From Muribaculaceae bacterium (GTDB lineage: Bacteria; Bacteroidota; Bacteroidia; Bacteroidales; Muribaculaceae), in assembly GCA_029060285.1 (NCBI GenBank), contig JAIDUH010000066.1, positions 1 to 46,638 of the forward strand: 46,638 nucleotides of DNA, written 5' to 3'. Both the position numbers and the translations under genes were made by a program. The notes under the pieces are model-generated. The model saw only the letters and a list, made by a program, of their open reading frames with translations. It did no database searches and was not told where the DNA came from. Position 1 is the stretch's first letter; the number at the start of each line of letters is the position of its first letter. This document shows, piece after piece, positions 9,555-18,027 of this stretch.

Positions 9555-9583
9555 GCATATTATTACAAAAATGATTAAATTTG
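9552..9583 (+). promoter_or_regulatory. Promoter of the threonine operon
   Basis: TTTG (9552-9555), 20 bases, TAAATTTG (9576-9583): an exact consensus match embedded in the end of the preceding terminator. Transcription from about 9590 leaves a leader of only about 15 nt, so there is no room for a leader-peptide attenuator. Confidence 0.8.
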
Positions 9584-9604
9584 CATCTTTAAACCACGAA
9601 AATT

Positions 9605-12034
9605 ATGAAAGTACTGAAATTCGGAGGTTCTTCAGTGGGTTCTCATAAGAGCCTTGCGAATCTCAAAAAAATAGTAGAGAGTCAGGATTGCCCATGTATT
9701 GTAGTAGTAAGTGCACTTGGTGGTGTCACCGATTTGCTTCTAAATACGGCATCTCTTGCCACATCCGGCGACCCGGCTTATAAAGAGGGTCTGGATAAAC
9801 TGTATGACCGTCATCACGACCTTATCAGAAGTATCATAACCGACCGTCCGGAGGAATTGATAAAAGAAATCGATGTCCTGCTTGCCGAGATAGCCTCTAT
9901 ATATCATGGGCTTTCTCTCATAAAGGATATGAGTGAGAAGACCCGCGCACTGATTGTAAGCTATGGAGAGCGGCTGAGTTCCAAGATAGTGGCGAGACTC
10001 ATTCCGGGTTCCGAGCTTCATGATTCGCGGGAGTTCATCAAGACCGAGAATAAGCATAACAGGATGCTCCTTGCTTCCGAACTTACGAAAAAACTGGTGA
10101 AAGAGGAATTCGGCAAGCATGTCAAGGGAATACATATAGTGCCGGGATTTATTTCTACGGATGCTCACACGGGTGATGTGTCTAATTTAGGAAGAGGCGG
10201 AAGTGACTATACCGCTTCCATCATAGCTGCGACTCTTGATGCTGATGTCCTTGAGATATGGACTGATGTAGATGGATTCATGACAGCCGATCCGCGCGTC
10301 ATACCCACAGCTTATACCATCAACTCCCTGACTTACCTTGAAGCAATGGAGCTTTCCAACTTCGGAGCAAAAGTCATATATCCCCCCACGATCTACCCTG
10401 TCTGCGTAAAGAATATTCCAATTCTCGTAAAAAATACGTTTAATCCCGATGGCGAGGGGTCTGTGATTCTGGATCATGTGGAAGATGACAGCAAGCCTAT
10501 CAAGGGAATTTCAAGCATAAGCGGAACGTCGCTGATCACCGTCACAGGTCTGTCAATGGTCGGAGTGATAGGCGTAAACCGCAGGATATTTTCTGCACTT
10601 GCCGACAACGGGATCTCTGTATTCCTCGTATCCCAAGCATCATCTGAAAACTCGACTTCCGTTGGCGTCAGGGATATTGATGCTGAGGAAGCAGTGCGCG
10701 TGCTCAATCATGAGTTTGAGAAGGAAATAGCCACAGGGGCGATGAATCCGATGTTCTTGGAGAAAGGACTCGCGACGGTGGCGATCGTAGGAGAAAATAT
10801 GAAGCACACACCCGGCATAGCGGGAAAGCTATTCGGGACTCTTGGCAGAAGCGGCATAAGTGTCATAGCTTGTGCGCAGGGTGCAAGTGAGACAAATATA
10901 TCGTTTGTGGTGGATGGCAGCTCTTTGCGCAAGGCACTCAATGTGATCCATGATTCGTTCTTCCTGAGCGAATATAAGGAACTCAATCTGTTTATATGCG
11001 GCATCGGCACGGTAGGTGGAATGCTCATAGAGCAAATAGCTTCCCAACAAGAGGAATTGAAGCGGACCCATCGGCTTAAACTCAATGTAGTAGGCATAGC
11101 GTCAAGCCGCAAGGCGATTTTTTCAAGAGAAGGGATCGACCTGCATCGATATCATGATCTTCTCGAGACGGAAGGAATACCAAGCAATCCTGAAAAATTG
11201 CGCGATGAAATTCTCAGGATGAATATATTCAACAGCGTATTTGTGGATTGCACTGCATCCAAGGAGATTGCAGAACTTTATCAGACATTCTTGGAGCATA
11301 ATATCAGTGTGGTGGCTGCAAATAAGGTAGCTGCCTCAAGTTCGTTCGACATCTATAGAAGGCTTAAGGATACAGCCCTGAAGAGTGGAGTCAAGTTCCT
11401 GTATGAAACAAATGTGGGGGCAGGGTTGCCGATAATCGGCACTATAAACGACCTTCGTTCGTCAGGCGACCGCATTTTAAAAATAGAGGCTGTGCTGAGT
11501 GGAACGCTCAATTATATTTTCAATGCAATCTCGAAGGATGTGCCATTTTCGGAGACCGTGCGTCTTGCAAAGGAGCTTGGATATAGCGAACCCGACCCAC
11601 GCATAGATTTAAGTGGCATAGACGTGACCCGCAAACTTGTCATTCTCACCCGCGAGGGTGGATACAATGTAGAGCAAGAAGAGGTGGATCGTAATCTTTT
11701 TATCCCGGAAGCACTTCTTGATGGTCCGATTGAGGAGTTTTGGGAGCGTCTGCCGGATCTGGATGCTGATTTTGAAGAGCGTCGCAAGGTATTGGAAGCT
11801 GAAGGGAAGCGGTGGCGTTTCGTGGCAAGAATGGAAATGGGAAAAATGAGCATCGGTCTTGAAGCCGTAGACTCTTCACATCCGTTCTATGGGCTCGAGG
11901 GTTCAAACAACATCGTGATGCTCACCACAGAGCGATATAAGAAATATCCTATGCTTATCCAAGGGTATGGAGCAGGAGCCGGAGTGACAGCTGCAGGAGT
12001 CTTTGCGAATATCATATCAACAGCCAACAACTGA
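9605..12034 (+). CDS. thrA: Bifunctional aspartokinase / homoserine dehydrogenase I
   Basis: 809 aa. It catalyses the first step (aspartate to aspartyl phosphate) and the third step (aspartate semialdehyde to homoserine) of threonine biosynthesis. The kinase domain (about 1-290) starts with KFGGSSVGS and has GERLSSKI and GRGGSDYTA. Two ACT regulatory domains follow (about 310-450; for example VGVIGVNRRIFSALADNGIS). The dehydrogenase domain has the nucleotide-binding GIGTVGG near residue 465 and GTLNYIFN. Length and domain order match the E. coli ThrA type. Its stop codon overlaps the start of the next gene by one base (TGATG), indicating translational coupling. Confidence 0.96.
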   Translation: MKVLKFGGSSVGSHKSLANLKKIVESQDCPCIVVVSALGGVTDLLLNTASLATSGDPAYKEGLDKLYDRHHDLIRSIITDRPEELIKEIDVLLAEIASIYHGLSLIKDMSEKTRALIVSYGERLSSKIVARLIPGSELHDSREFIKTENKHNRMLLASELTKKLVKEEFGKHVKGIHIVPGFISTDAHTGDVSNLGRGGSDYTASIIAATLDADVLEIWTDVDGFMTADPRVIPTAYTINSLTYLEAMELSNFGAKVIYPPTIYPVCVKNIPILVKNTFNPDGEGSVILDHVEDDSKPIKGISSISGTSLITVTGLSMVGVIGVNRRIFSALADNGISVFLVSQASSENSTSVGVRDIDAEEAVRVLNHEFEKEIATGAMNPMFLEKGLATVAIVGENMKHTPGIAGKLFGTLGRSGISVIACAQGASETNISFVVDGSSLRKALNVIHDSFFLSEYKELNLFICGIGTVGGMLIEQIASQQEELKRTHRLKLNVVGIASSRKAIFSREGIDLHRYHDLLETEGIPSNPEKLRDEILRMNIFNSVFVDCTASKEIAELYQTFLEHNISVVAANKVAASSSFDIYRRLKDTALKSGVKFLYETNVGAGLPIIGTINDLRSSGDRILKIEAVLSGTLNYIFNAISKDVPFSETVRLAKELGYSEPDPRIDLSGIDVTRKLVILTREGGYNVEQEEVDRNLFIPEALLDGPIEEFWERLPDLDADFEERRKVLEAEGKRWRFVARMEMGKMSIGLEAVDSSHPFYGLEGSNNIVMLTTERYKKYPMLIQGYGAGAGVTAAGVFANIISTANN

Positions 12035-13275
12035 TGAAGCATATCATTATATTAGGCGATGGAATGAGCGACTATCCGGTTGCGAGCCTCGGGGGAAAGA
12101 CACCTCTCGAATATGCTTCCACGCCCGCTTTCGATAGGCTTGCCGAGATGGGGCGATCAGGTCTTCTCGTGACTGTTCCGGAAGGTATGCAGCCCGGCAG
12201 TGAAGTCGCGAACGCGTCGATATTGGGCTACGACATGACTAAGGCTTATGAAGGGCGAGGTCCTCTCGAGGCTGCCAGCATCGGATATGAGCTTGCTTCG
12301 AATGAGCTTGCATTGCGATGCAATATAGTCACTCTTGCCGACGGAAAGATCATTAATCATCATGGAGGTCATCTATCAAGTCAGGAAGGAAGAGAACTCA
12401 TAGAGTTTCTTGACAAGAAGTTAGGATCTGATAAGGTTAAATTCATTCCGGGTATCCAATATCGCCATTTGTTGGTGATCAAAGGGGGAAGCAAGTATAT
12501 TGAGTGTGCTCCTCCACATGATCATCCCGGAGAGGAATGGGATGGCCTGCTTGTCAGTCCGATGGAAAATGCTCCGGTCGAAGAGGGAAGATTGACTCCT
12601 GAGGAAACCGCAGACATTATCAATGATCTCATATTGAAATCGCAGAAGCTGCTGGAAGATCATCCGTTTAATAAAGGAAGAAAAACACCGGCAAATTCAA
12701 TATGGCCATGGAGCGGCGGTTATCGGCCGGCAATGTTGACGCTTCAAGAAATGTTCCCGTCGATTAAAACCGGAGCTGTGATCACAGCTGTCGACCTTAT
12801 CAGAGGACTTGGACGCTACGCAGGATTGACTCCGATAGATGTGGAAGGAGCAACCGGACTTGCCGACACTGATTATGAAGGAAAGGCGGCAGCTGCAATC
12901 TCTGCTTTAAGGGATTCGGACTTCGTTTTTCTTCATGTTGAGGCATCTGATGAAGCCGGACATGACGGTGATCTTGAACTTAAGATTAAGACAATAGAGA
13001 ATCTTGACCGTAGAATCGTAGATCCGATTCTTGAGGAAGTGACTAAGTGGGATGAGCCGGTGGCAATCGCTCTCATGCCGGATCATGCCACCCCTGTAGA
13101 GCTAAGGGTGCATAAAGGTGAGCCCGTGCCATTTACAATCTGGTATAAAGGAATTACACCCGATGGAGTCTCTTCCTATTCTGAGGCAGCTTGTGCCAAG
13201 GGCTTTTACGGCATATTGAAACTCGGAGAATTCATGCACGAGTTCATGAATCTGAAAAATCCAAATCAAACTTAG
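12034..13275 (+). CDS. Phosphoglycerate-mutase-like protein, proposed homoserine kinase
   Basis: 413 aa of the alkaline-phosphatase superfamily, close to archaeal-type cofactor-independent phosphoglycerate mutase (ApgM). Metal and catalytic residues are visible: D9 in ILGDGMSDYP, S62 in NASILGYD, and C-terminal DEAGHDGDLELK and PDHATPVELRVH. The TIGRFAM family TIGR02535 describes such threonine-operon members as proposed homoserine kinases. Here it sits exactly between thrA and thrC, where ThrB is otherwise missing, so conversion of homoserine to O-phosphohomoserine is the likely role. Glycolytic mutase activity is the alternative and cannot be excluded from sequence. Confidence 0.85.
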   Translation: MKHIIILGDGMSDYPVASLGGKTPLEYASTPAFDRLAEMGRSGLLVTVPEGMQPGSEVANASILGYDMTKAYEGRGPLEAASIGYELASNELALRCNIVTLADGKIINHHGGHLSSQEGRELIEFLDKKLGSDKVKFIPGIQYRHLLVIKGGSKYIECAPPHDHPGEEWDGLLVSPMENAPVEEGRLTPEETADIINDLILKSQKLLEDHPFNKGRKTPANSIWPWSGGYRPAMLTLQEMFPSIKTGAVITAVDLIRGLGRYAGLTPIDVEGATGLADTDYEGKAAAAISALRDSDFVFLHVEASDEAGHDGDLELKIKTIENLDRRIVDPILEEVTKWDEPVAIALMPDHATPVELRVHKGEPVPFTIWYKGITPDGVSSYSEAACAKGFYGILKLGEFMHEFMNLKNPNQT

Positions 13276-13335
13276 TAATAGAGCATGCTCCGCATGCGCC
13301 CAAATGCGTATCTGCAAACTTTAAACAATAATCTT
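13276..13335 (+). other. Gap before thrC with a small hairpin
   Basis: GCATGC-TCC-GCATGC (about 13283-13297) can fold into a short hairpin between the second and third genes of the operon. An in-frame ATG at 13285 lies inside it, but the usual family start is 51 bases further on. Confidence 0.4.
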
Positions 13336-14643
13336 ATGAAATATTACAGCACCAATCATTCTGTTCCGGAGGTAAGCCTCAGTGAGGCTGTAGTCAAAGG
13401 TCTTGCGGCAGACCGCGGTCTCTTTATGCCCGAGAGGATTGAAAAACTTCCAAAAGAGTTTTTCGATAATATCGAGAAGCTTAACCTTCATGATATCGCC
13501 GTCAGGGTAGCTGAAGCATTTTTCGGAGAGGATGTGGAGCCGGAAGCTTTGGAGAAGATTGTGAGAGATACGCTTTCATTTGATACTCCGGTTGTAGAGG
13601 TTGAGAAAGATATATATAGTCTTGAACTTTTCCATGGCCCGACATTGGCTTTCAAGGATGTGGGGGCCCGATTCATGGCACGTTTGCTGCAATATTTCAT
13701 AAATAAGGGGTCCGATGGAAGGACTGTAAATGTACTTGTGGCAACGAGTGGCGACACGGGTTCTGCCGTGGCAAACGGTTTCCTTGGGGTGGAAGGCATA
13801 CATGTCTATGTCCTTTATCCGAAAGGAAAGGTAAGTCCCATTCAGGAATGTCAATTCACTACTCTCGGAAAGAATATTACTGCCATTGAAGTAGACGGAA
13901 ACTTCGACGACTGCCAGAGACTTGTCAAAAGTGCTTTCCTTGACGTTGAACTCAATTCAAGAATGCTCCTGACATCGGCTAATTCGATCAATGTGGCACG
14001 TTTTCTGCCTCAGGCATTCTACTATTTCAGCGGATATGCTCAGTTGAAGGCAAAAGGTAGGGGAGAGGAAATTGTGGTATGTGTGCCAAGCGGAAATTTT
14101 GGTAATATTACTGCCGGACTGATAGCCCATAGGATGGGACTTCCCATAAAGCGTTTTATTGCTGCCAACAATGCCAACGATATCTTCTATAATTATCTTC
14201 AGACCGGGGAATATTGTCCCAAAGCAAGTGTTCAGACTCTCGCAAACGCAATGGATGTAGGAGATCCAAGCAATTTTGCCAGAGTTCTTGACCTCTATGC
14301 CGGAAAGCATGAGGTGATCGCTTCGTTGATAAGTGGCACTACTATCAGTGATGCTGAGATAGCAGAGACAATGAAGAGGTGTTATGAGCAGACCGGTTAT
14401 GTCCTTGATCCGCATGGAGCTTGCGGCTATCTGGCATTAAAGCGGCAGTTGAAGGAAGGGGAGACCGGGCTATTCCTTGAGACAGCTCATCCGGCGAAGT
14501 TCCTCGAGACCGTCACCGATATAATCGGTAAGGAAATCGAAATCCCTGAGCGTCTGCAGGAATTCATGAATGGAAAGAAGCAATCAGTGGCAATGACTTC
14601 TGATTTTGCAGATTTAAAGAGTTATTTGCTTCAACTTTCTTAA
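13336..14643 (+). CDS. thrC: Threonine synthase
   Basis: 435 aa, PLP-dependent conversion of O-phosphohomoserine to threonine. The start is placed at MKYYSTNH because that is the usual N-terminus of the family; an upstream in-frame ATG at 13285 would add 17 unconserved residues encoded by a hairpin. The PLP lysine is K107 in HGPTLAFKD, the same number as in E. coli ThrC. ATSGDTGSAVANGF and VPSGNFGNITAG are the phosphate- and substrate-binding loops. It is the last gene of the thr operon. An 11-bp inverted repeat spans its stop codon and a second hairpin follows. Confidence 0.95.
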   Translation: MKYYSTNHSVPEVSLSEAVVKGLAADRGLFMPERIEKLPKEFFDNIEKLNLHDIAVRVAEAFFGEDVEPEALEKIVRDTLSFDTPVVEVEKDIYSLELFHGPTLAFKDVGARFMARLLQYFINKGSDGRTVNVLVATSGDTGSAVANGFLGVEGIHVYVLYPKGKVSPIQECQFTTLGKNITAIEVDGNFDDCQRLVKSAFLDVELNSRMLLTSANSINVARFLPQAFYYFSGYAQLKAKGRGEEIVVCVPSGNFGNITAGLIAHRMGLPIKRFIAANNANDIFYNYLQTGEYCPKASVQTLANAMDVGDPSNFARVLDLYAGKHEVIASLISGTTISDAEIAETMKRCYEQTGYVLDPHGACGYLALKRQLKEGETGLFLETAHPAKFLETVTDIIGKEIEIPERLQEFMNGKKQSVAMTSDFADLKSYLLQLS

Positions 14644-14657
14644 GCGAAAGTTGAAGC
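14628..14657. repeat. Inverted repeat spanning the thrC stop codon
   Basis: Perfect 11-bp arms GCTTCAACTTT (14628-14638) and AAAGTTGAAGC (14647-14657) with an 8-base loop that contains the stop codon. The GCGAAAGTTGAA part recurs in the element at 16802-17042. Confidence 0.6.
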
Positions 14658-14678
14658 AGGCTCAATGCATCGTTTAAT

Positions 14679-14701
14679 GCCCCATCTTTTTGAGACGGGG
14701 C
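14679..14701. terminator. Convergent terminator-like hairpin, thrC / CotH gene
   Basis: A 9-bp stem with one A.C mismatch on the plus strand (G.U on the minus strand), 14679-14687 with 14693-14701. It lies between two convergent genes. Neither side has a long T run, so efficiency is uncertain. Confidence 0.6.
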
Positions 14702-14716
14702 CTTAAAAAATTGGTC

Positions 14717-16594
14717 TTAATGTGCTGTCAATTTTGAAATGTTGGCATCAATCCAGTTAAATCTGTCGATATAAATACGTTTCAATCTCGCTACACTCTC
14801 GGCATGAGACAATTCTTCATCGTAATTCACAATATAGTCTATAGGCCATATAGAGCAATCGTATTCACACGATTCGGATATGTAATCAGCGACAGTCTGT
14901 ATATGTTCCGGAATGGTAGACAATGCTGCTTTTGAAGCCGACCATCTTTCTTTTACCCTATCCTTGAATTCGGGATAAGTAAAAAGATAGCGATACCATA
15001 TTGCTTTATTAATCGTCCAGTATTCAGAAGATCTTAATGTGCCCCAATCAAAGTCCCATGCCGGTCCGGCATAAAGTTTGCCATTACGTTTCTTATACAT
15101 ATAGCTTGATTTGGGATGATTAGGTTCCGCATTGCCTGTCAGTTCGTGAAGAATCCACCAATCGATGAATGAATCAATGTCAAGCATGGATTCAATGACG
15201 GCATAATCAGTATGTCCTGCTAACTTTGATTCTATGTCGTTGAAGTGATCCTTCATGTATTTGAATTGGGCATCCTGAAGCACGTCTTCGTCTGGATCTT
15301 TAAAGTTGACAGGCAGGTTCAGTATGTCCGACCTGAATTTGTTCACTTCATCATAGTTCTTGTCAAGTTCAAGAAGATAGCCTCCGGATATTGCATCTCC
15401 CTCAACATCTGCTTCCGACATCTCGTCGATGTTCACTCTGTTTTTGTCAACTTTAATCTGCTCGCATAGATAATAATTACCCACGAATTCGCCATTAAAC
15501 ACTACATCTACGAATTTCCCGCTTGGAGTCCATTCGAGGCCGGTCAGCCTATGTCCTATTTCCAATGCTATTTCATTCCTTAGGTTGGTCCGGTCAAGCC
15601 AGTTGGCAAGAAGACACCATCTTTTGTGCTTTGGCATCCCAAGGACTTCTGCCTTTTTGTCAAGTTTAATCGCATAAGGTTTTTTAGGGAAACCCCACGT
15701 GGTGTTTCCTCGCCCTTTCATCTGGGCTGATTCATATGTATAGTCCATATCCCCGGCATTTGCTATCTGAATTGTGCAATTCTTGACCCAATTGTCTTTG
15801 CTTGTAATGGAGGAAGGCGTTTCGATATAGAGAATAGGAAGGTCAGAATAATAGGCTATCAGTGTATATTCTTTCGTAGCTCCATTAAAAGAGGCAGTGA
15901 GTTCTACCGGGCGCGACAGGTCTAAAGTGGTTGGATTCTCTATATTGCCTGCTAAGATATCTGAATTTGAATCAAATTCGGCGGGCAATTCAGAAGTCTT
16001 TGTTCCATATGGAAGTTTGACATAAAAAGTGTCGGCATCAGTTTTGACGGCCTCAAAACCTCCAAGCGTAATGCCATAAATGTGTGGATGAGTGTCAAAT
16101 GTCACCGACATCGGTGAAGAATATAACTTCAAAGGATTCCCCTGCCTATCTTCTGTGGTCACGACGAGGGCAACCATTTCTTCTCCGTCGGCATCCACTG
16201 CGTCAGCACGAACCGTGACGGTGTACTGTCCATCTATGCACTTACCTTCCTCATTGAGAGAAGGAGTTACGTCTATTATATGAAAACTTGCAGGACTTGT
16301 GACATAAGAATCCGTGTCACCTGCTTTACTTGCTACGATTTGATCCAGCTGGAGATTTGCATTCTCTCCGTCAAATGAAAAAACGATGGATGAATTGGAC
16401 GGGGTTATACTGAATTCAAATCTTGCGCTAAGGTCTTTGCCTGAAATGTCCAGATGATCAGTAAGCAGCGAGATGCTTGTAGGGTGAATTGCCTCATTGG
16501 AAAGATCTATGTCATCTTCGTTCTTGCATGAGGCAAGAATTAGAAATATTGACAGAAGTGAAATGTTGAAGATTCGATATAAAATTGAATGCAT
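14717..16594 (-). CDS. CotH-kinase-family surface lipoprotein
   Basis: 625 aa from the ATG at 16592-16594. An upstream in-frame TTG was rejected because this start gives a proper lipoprotein signal (LILASC, Cys23) followed by acidic KNEDDID, an export signal. Residues about 35-270 form Ig-like/beta-sandwich domains. The CotH kinase domain then starts with KGRGNTTWGFPKKPYAIKL and includes NWLDRTNLRNEIA and the metal-binding AWDFDWG. CotH of Bacillus is an atypical protein kinase of spore coat proteins; Bacteroidota members are uncharacterised. The target here, perhaps a surface protein or glycan, is unknown. It is monocistronic with its own promoter. Confidence 0.85.
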   Translation of the reverse strand: MHSILYRIFNISLLSIFLILASCKNEDDIDLSNEAIHPTSISLLTDHLDISGKDLSARFEFSITPSNSSIVFSFDGENANLQLDQIVASKAGDTDSYVTSPASFHIIDVTPSLNEEGKCIDGQYTVTVRADAVDADGEEMVALVVTTEDRQGNPLKLYSSPMSVTFDTHPHIYGITLGGFEAVKTDADTFYVKLPYGTKTSELPAEFDSNSDILAGNIENPTTLDLSRPVELTASFNGATKEYTLIAYYSDLPILYIETPSSITSKDNWVKNCTIQIANAGDMDYTYESAQMKGRGNTTWGFPKKPYAIKLDKKAEVLGMPKHKRWCLLANWLDRTNLRNEIALEIGHRLTGLEWTPSGKFVDVVFNGEFVGNYYLCEQIKVDKNRVNIDEMSEADVEGDAISGGYLLELDKNYDEVNKFRSDILNLPVNFKDPDEDVLQDAQFKYMKDHFNDIESKLAGHTDYAVIESMLDIDSFIDWWILHELTGNAEPNHPKSSYMYKKRNGKLYAGPAWDFDWGTLRSSEYWTINKAIWYRYLFTYPEFKDRVKERWSASKAALSTIPEHIQTVADYISESCEYDCSIWPIDYIVNYDEELSHAESVARLKRIYIDRFNWIDANISKLTAH

Positions 16595-16633
16595 GGTCTG
16601 TTGAATATAAAAGTGTATTAGCAATTTATCCTT

Positions 16634-16680
16634 AAAGAAGAAAACTTCGTCGATTCATTTGAAGTTTAAACAACTTCTTT
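16634..16680. repeat. Nested inverted repeats in the CotH-gene leader
   Basis: AAAGAAG...CTTCTTT enclose AAACTTC...GAAGTTT, giving two stacked 7-bp stems in the 5' leader of the CotH gene. AAACAACTTCT within it also occurs at the right end of the element at 16802-17042. Confidence 0.4.
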
Positions 16681-16681
16681 G

Positions 16682-16713
16682 CAAAATTAAAAAAAAAGTT
16701 CCTTTTGTGCAAA
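16682..16713 (-). promoter_or_regulatory. Promoter of the CotH gene
   Basis: TTTG (16710-16713), 20 bases, TAATTTTG (16682-16689) on the minus strand. The leader is about 80 nt to the chosen ATG. Confidence 0.8.
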
Positions 16714-16801
16714 TAATCAGATGAATAAAAAAGTGATATCTGTGCTCATGAGATTTTTTTCACAACCTTTATGGATATGATTTGTTTTTAAAGTAAAATT
16801 A

Positions 16802-17042
16802 AGAAGTTGTTGCGACTTATTTACGAATATAAATAATTTAAGTTTCGCAAGCTTACTTAAGGATTATAGGTTAAAAAGTTATAGGGTTAGATCTGACTTA
16901 GCAAAAGCTATATGGGAAAAATAACCTTCATATTCATCTTATAACCCTTTAACCCAATAACCTCATAAACCTCAACTTAAGCTTGCGAAAGTTGAATAAA
17001 TAATTTCAAAATAATCTGAAAATATAAGTCGAAACAACTTCT
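16802..17042. mobile_element. MITE-like 241-bp imperfect inverted-repeat element
   Basis: The outer arms are 19 bp with 18 matches: AGAAGTTGTTGCGACTTAT (16802-16820) and the complement of ATAAGTCGAAACAACTTCT (17024-17042). A second arm pair is TTCGCAAGCTTA (16844-16855) and its exact complement (16978-16989). The central part is also partly complementary (GGTTAAAAAGTTATAGGG against the complement of TTATAACCCTTTAACCC). The whole element could fold into one long hairpin. It encodes nothing. No clear target-site duplication is visible, so it is either an old MITE or a long structured repeat. Confidence 0.6.
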
Positions 17043-17097
17043 AATCATAATTTGATAGAAATAACACACGGATTGTAATTATTTAACTGATTTTACT

Positions 17098-17823
17098 ATG
17101 AAAAAGACGATTCTACTGCTTTTCGCTTTCGTAGCGGCTCTTACAGGAATGGCTCAGGTGCAGATTCCATATCAGGAACTTCCTTATAATGTGCATTATC
17201 ATTGGGGACTTGTCGATGTGAATATTGGTCATGGAAAGGTGACTCTTTCATCCGAAGGCAACCAATTTAATGCCACTCTTGACGGTAGCACTATTCCCTG
17301 GGAAGGACGCATCTTTTGTGTCAGCGATACTCTCAATGCCACTATGTCGCCCGGCACACCATATAGCCGGGAAAGAGTAGACTACGAAAACGGCTGGTAT
17401 CTGAAACCGAAGGTAATGGAATACCGCAGCAATGGTTTCGTGGCATCAAATCCGGCTAATTATAAGAATATCCAAGGTCAAGGCAGTCTGGATGCCGATG
17501 CTAACACGATGGAAGCCGTGACTGTCACTGCAGATATGCTCGGCATGTTCTATTATTTCCATGAAATAGACTTCGCAAGCATGTCGCCCGGTCAACAGAT
17601 AACAATTCCCATCGATGGCGGATATGCACAATCAGTGACAGTGACATACAACGGAGAATCTACATATGGAGGCTACACCACATATTCTGTCTCTTTCGAG
17701 TACACCTATCAGGGAGCTCCCACCGGCTATGCAGTTCAGGCACAGGTAGACCAAAGCAGCAGGATTCCGGTACTCCTCGCTGCCGAACTCGCCATCGGGC
17801 ATGTGGAGATGATCTATGAATAA
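17098..17823 (+). CDS. DUF3108-like secreted protein
   Basis: 241 aa with a signal peptide (about 1-19, ending GMA-Q). The N-terminal part, LPYNVHYHWGLVDVNIGHGKVTL, and the C-terminal DQSSRIPVLLAAELAIGHVEMIYE resemble DUF3108 envelope proteins, predicted beta-rich proteins of the periplasm or outer membrane with no assigned reaction. It is a single gene with its own terminator, oriented away from the CotH gene. No catalytic residues were recognised. Confidence 0.7.
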   Translation: MKKTILLLFAFVAALTGMAQVQIPYQELPYNVHYHWGLVDVNIGHGKVTLSSEGNQFNATLDGSTIPWEGRIFCVSDTLNATMSPGTPYSRERVDYENGWYLKPKVMEYRSNGFVASNPANYKNIQGQGSLDADANTMEAVTVTADMLGMFYYFHEIDFASMSPGQQITIPIDGGYAQSVTVTYNGESTYGGYTTYSVSFEYTYQGAPTGYAVQAQVDQSSRIPVLLAAELAIGHVEMIYE

Positions 17824-17850
17824 TTTAGAATTAATTTAGAATTTAGAATA
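17824..17850 (+). repeat. Short direct repeats TTTAGAAT
   Basis: Three copies of TTTAGAAT directly after the stop codon of the DUF3108-like gene, before its terminator. AT-rich simple repeat of unknown role. Confidence 0.5.
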
Positions 17851-17856
17851 TATTTT

Positions 17857-17894
17857 ATTCGGCTTGCTTCTTTTGAGGCGAGCCGAATTTTTTT
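17857..17894 (+). terminator. Terminator of the DUF3108-like gene
   Basis: An 11-bp stem with one G.U pair (17857-17867 with 17878-17888), a 10-base loop and a seven-T tract. Confidence 0.9.
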
Positions 17895-17955
17895 GTCAAA
17901 TGATTTGCAGGATGGAATCTAAATAAATTTTTCTTGGGTAATTTCGGGAGGAATA

Positions 17956-17987
17956 TTTGTATTAATGTTAAAGTATTATTATATTTG
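17956..17987 (+). promoter_or_regulatory. Promoter of the C69 dipeptidase gene
   Basis: TTTG (17956-17959), 20 bases, TATATTTG (17980-17987): exact consensus. Start near 17994, leader about 34 nt. Confidence 0.8.
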
Positions 17988-18027
17988 CATACTCAGAGGA
18001 ATTTTATAACAAACCTGTCATTTAGGT

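Larger units (their letters stand above)
16595..17097. other. Divergent intergenic region with a promoter and a repeat element
   Basis: About 500 bp. It holds the leader and promoter of the CotH gene (to about 16713), then a large imperfect inverted-repeat element (16802-17042). No ORF or RNA gene was recognised. I see no TAnnTTTG promoter between the element and the gene at 17098. Confidence 0.7.

Noticed and set aside
12034..13275. Annotation as a plain glycolytic phosphoglycerate mutase
   Set aside because: Operon position between thrA and thrC and the TIGR02535 proposal fit homoserine kinase better, though this is not proven.
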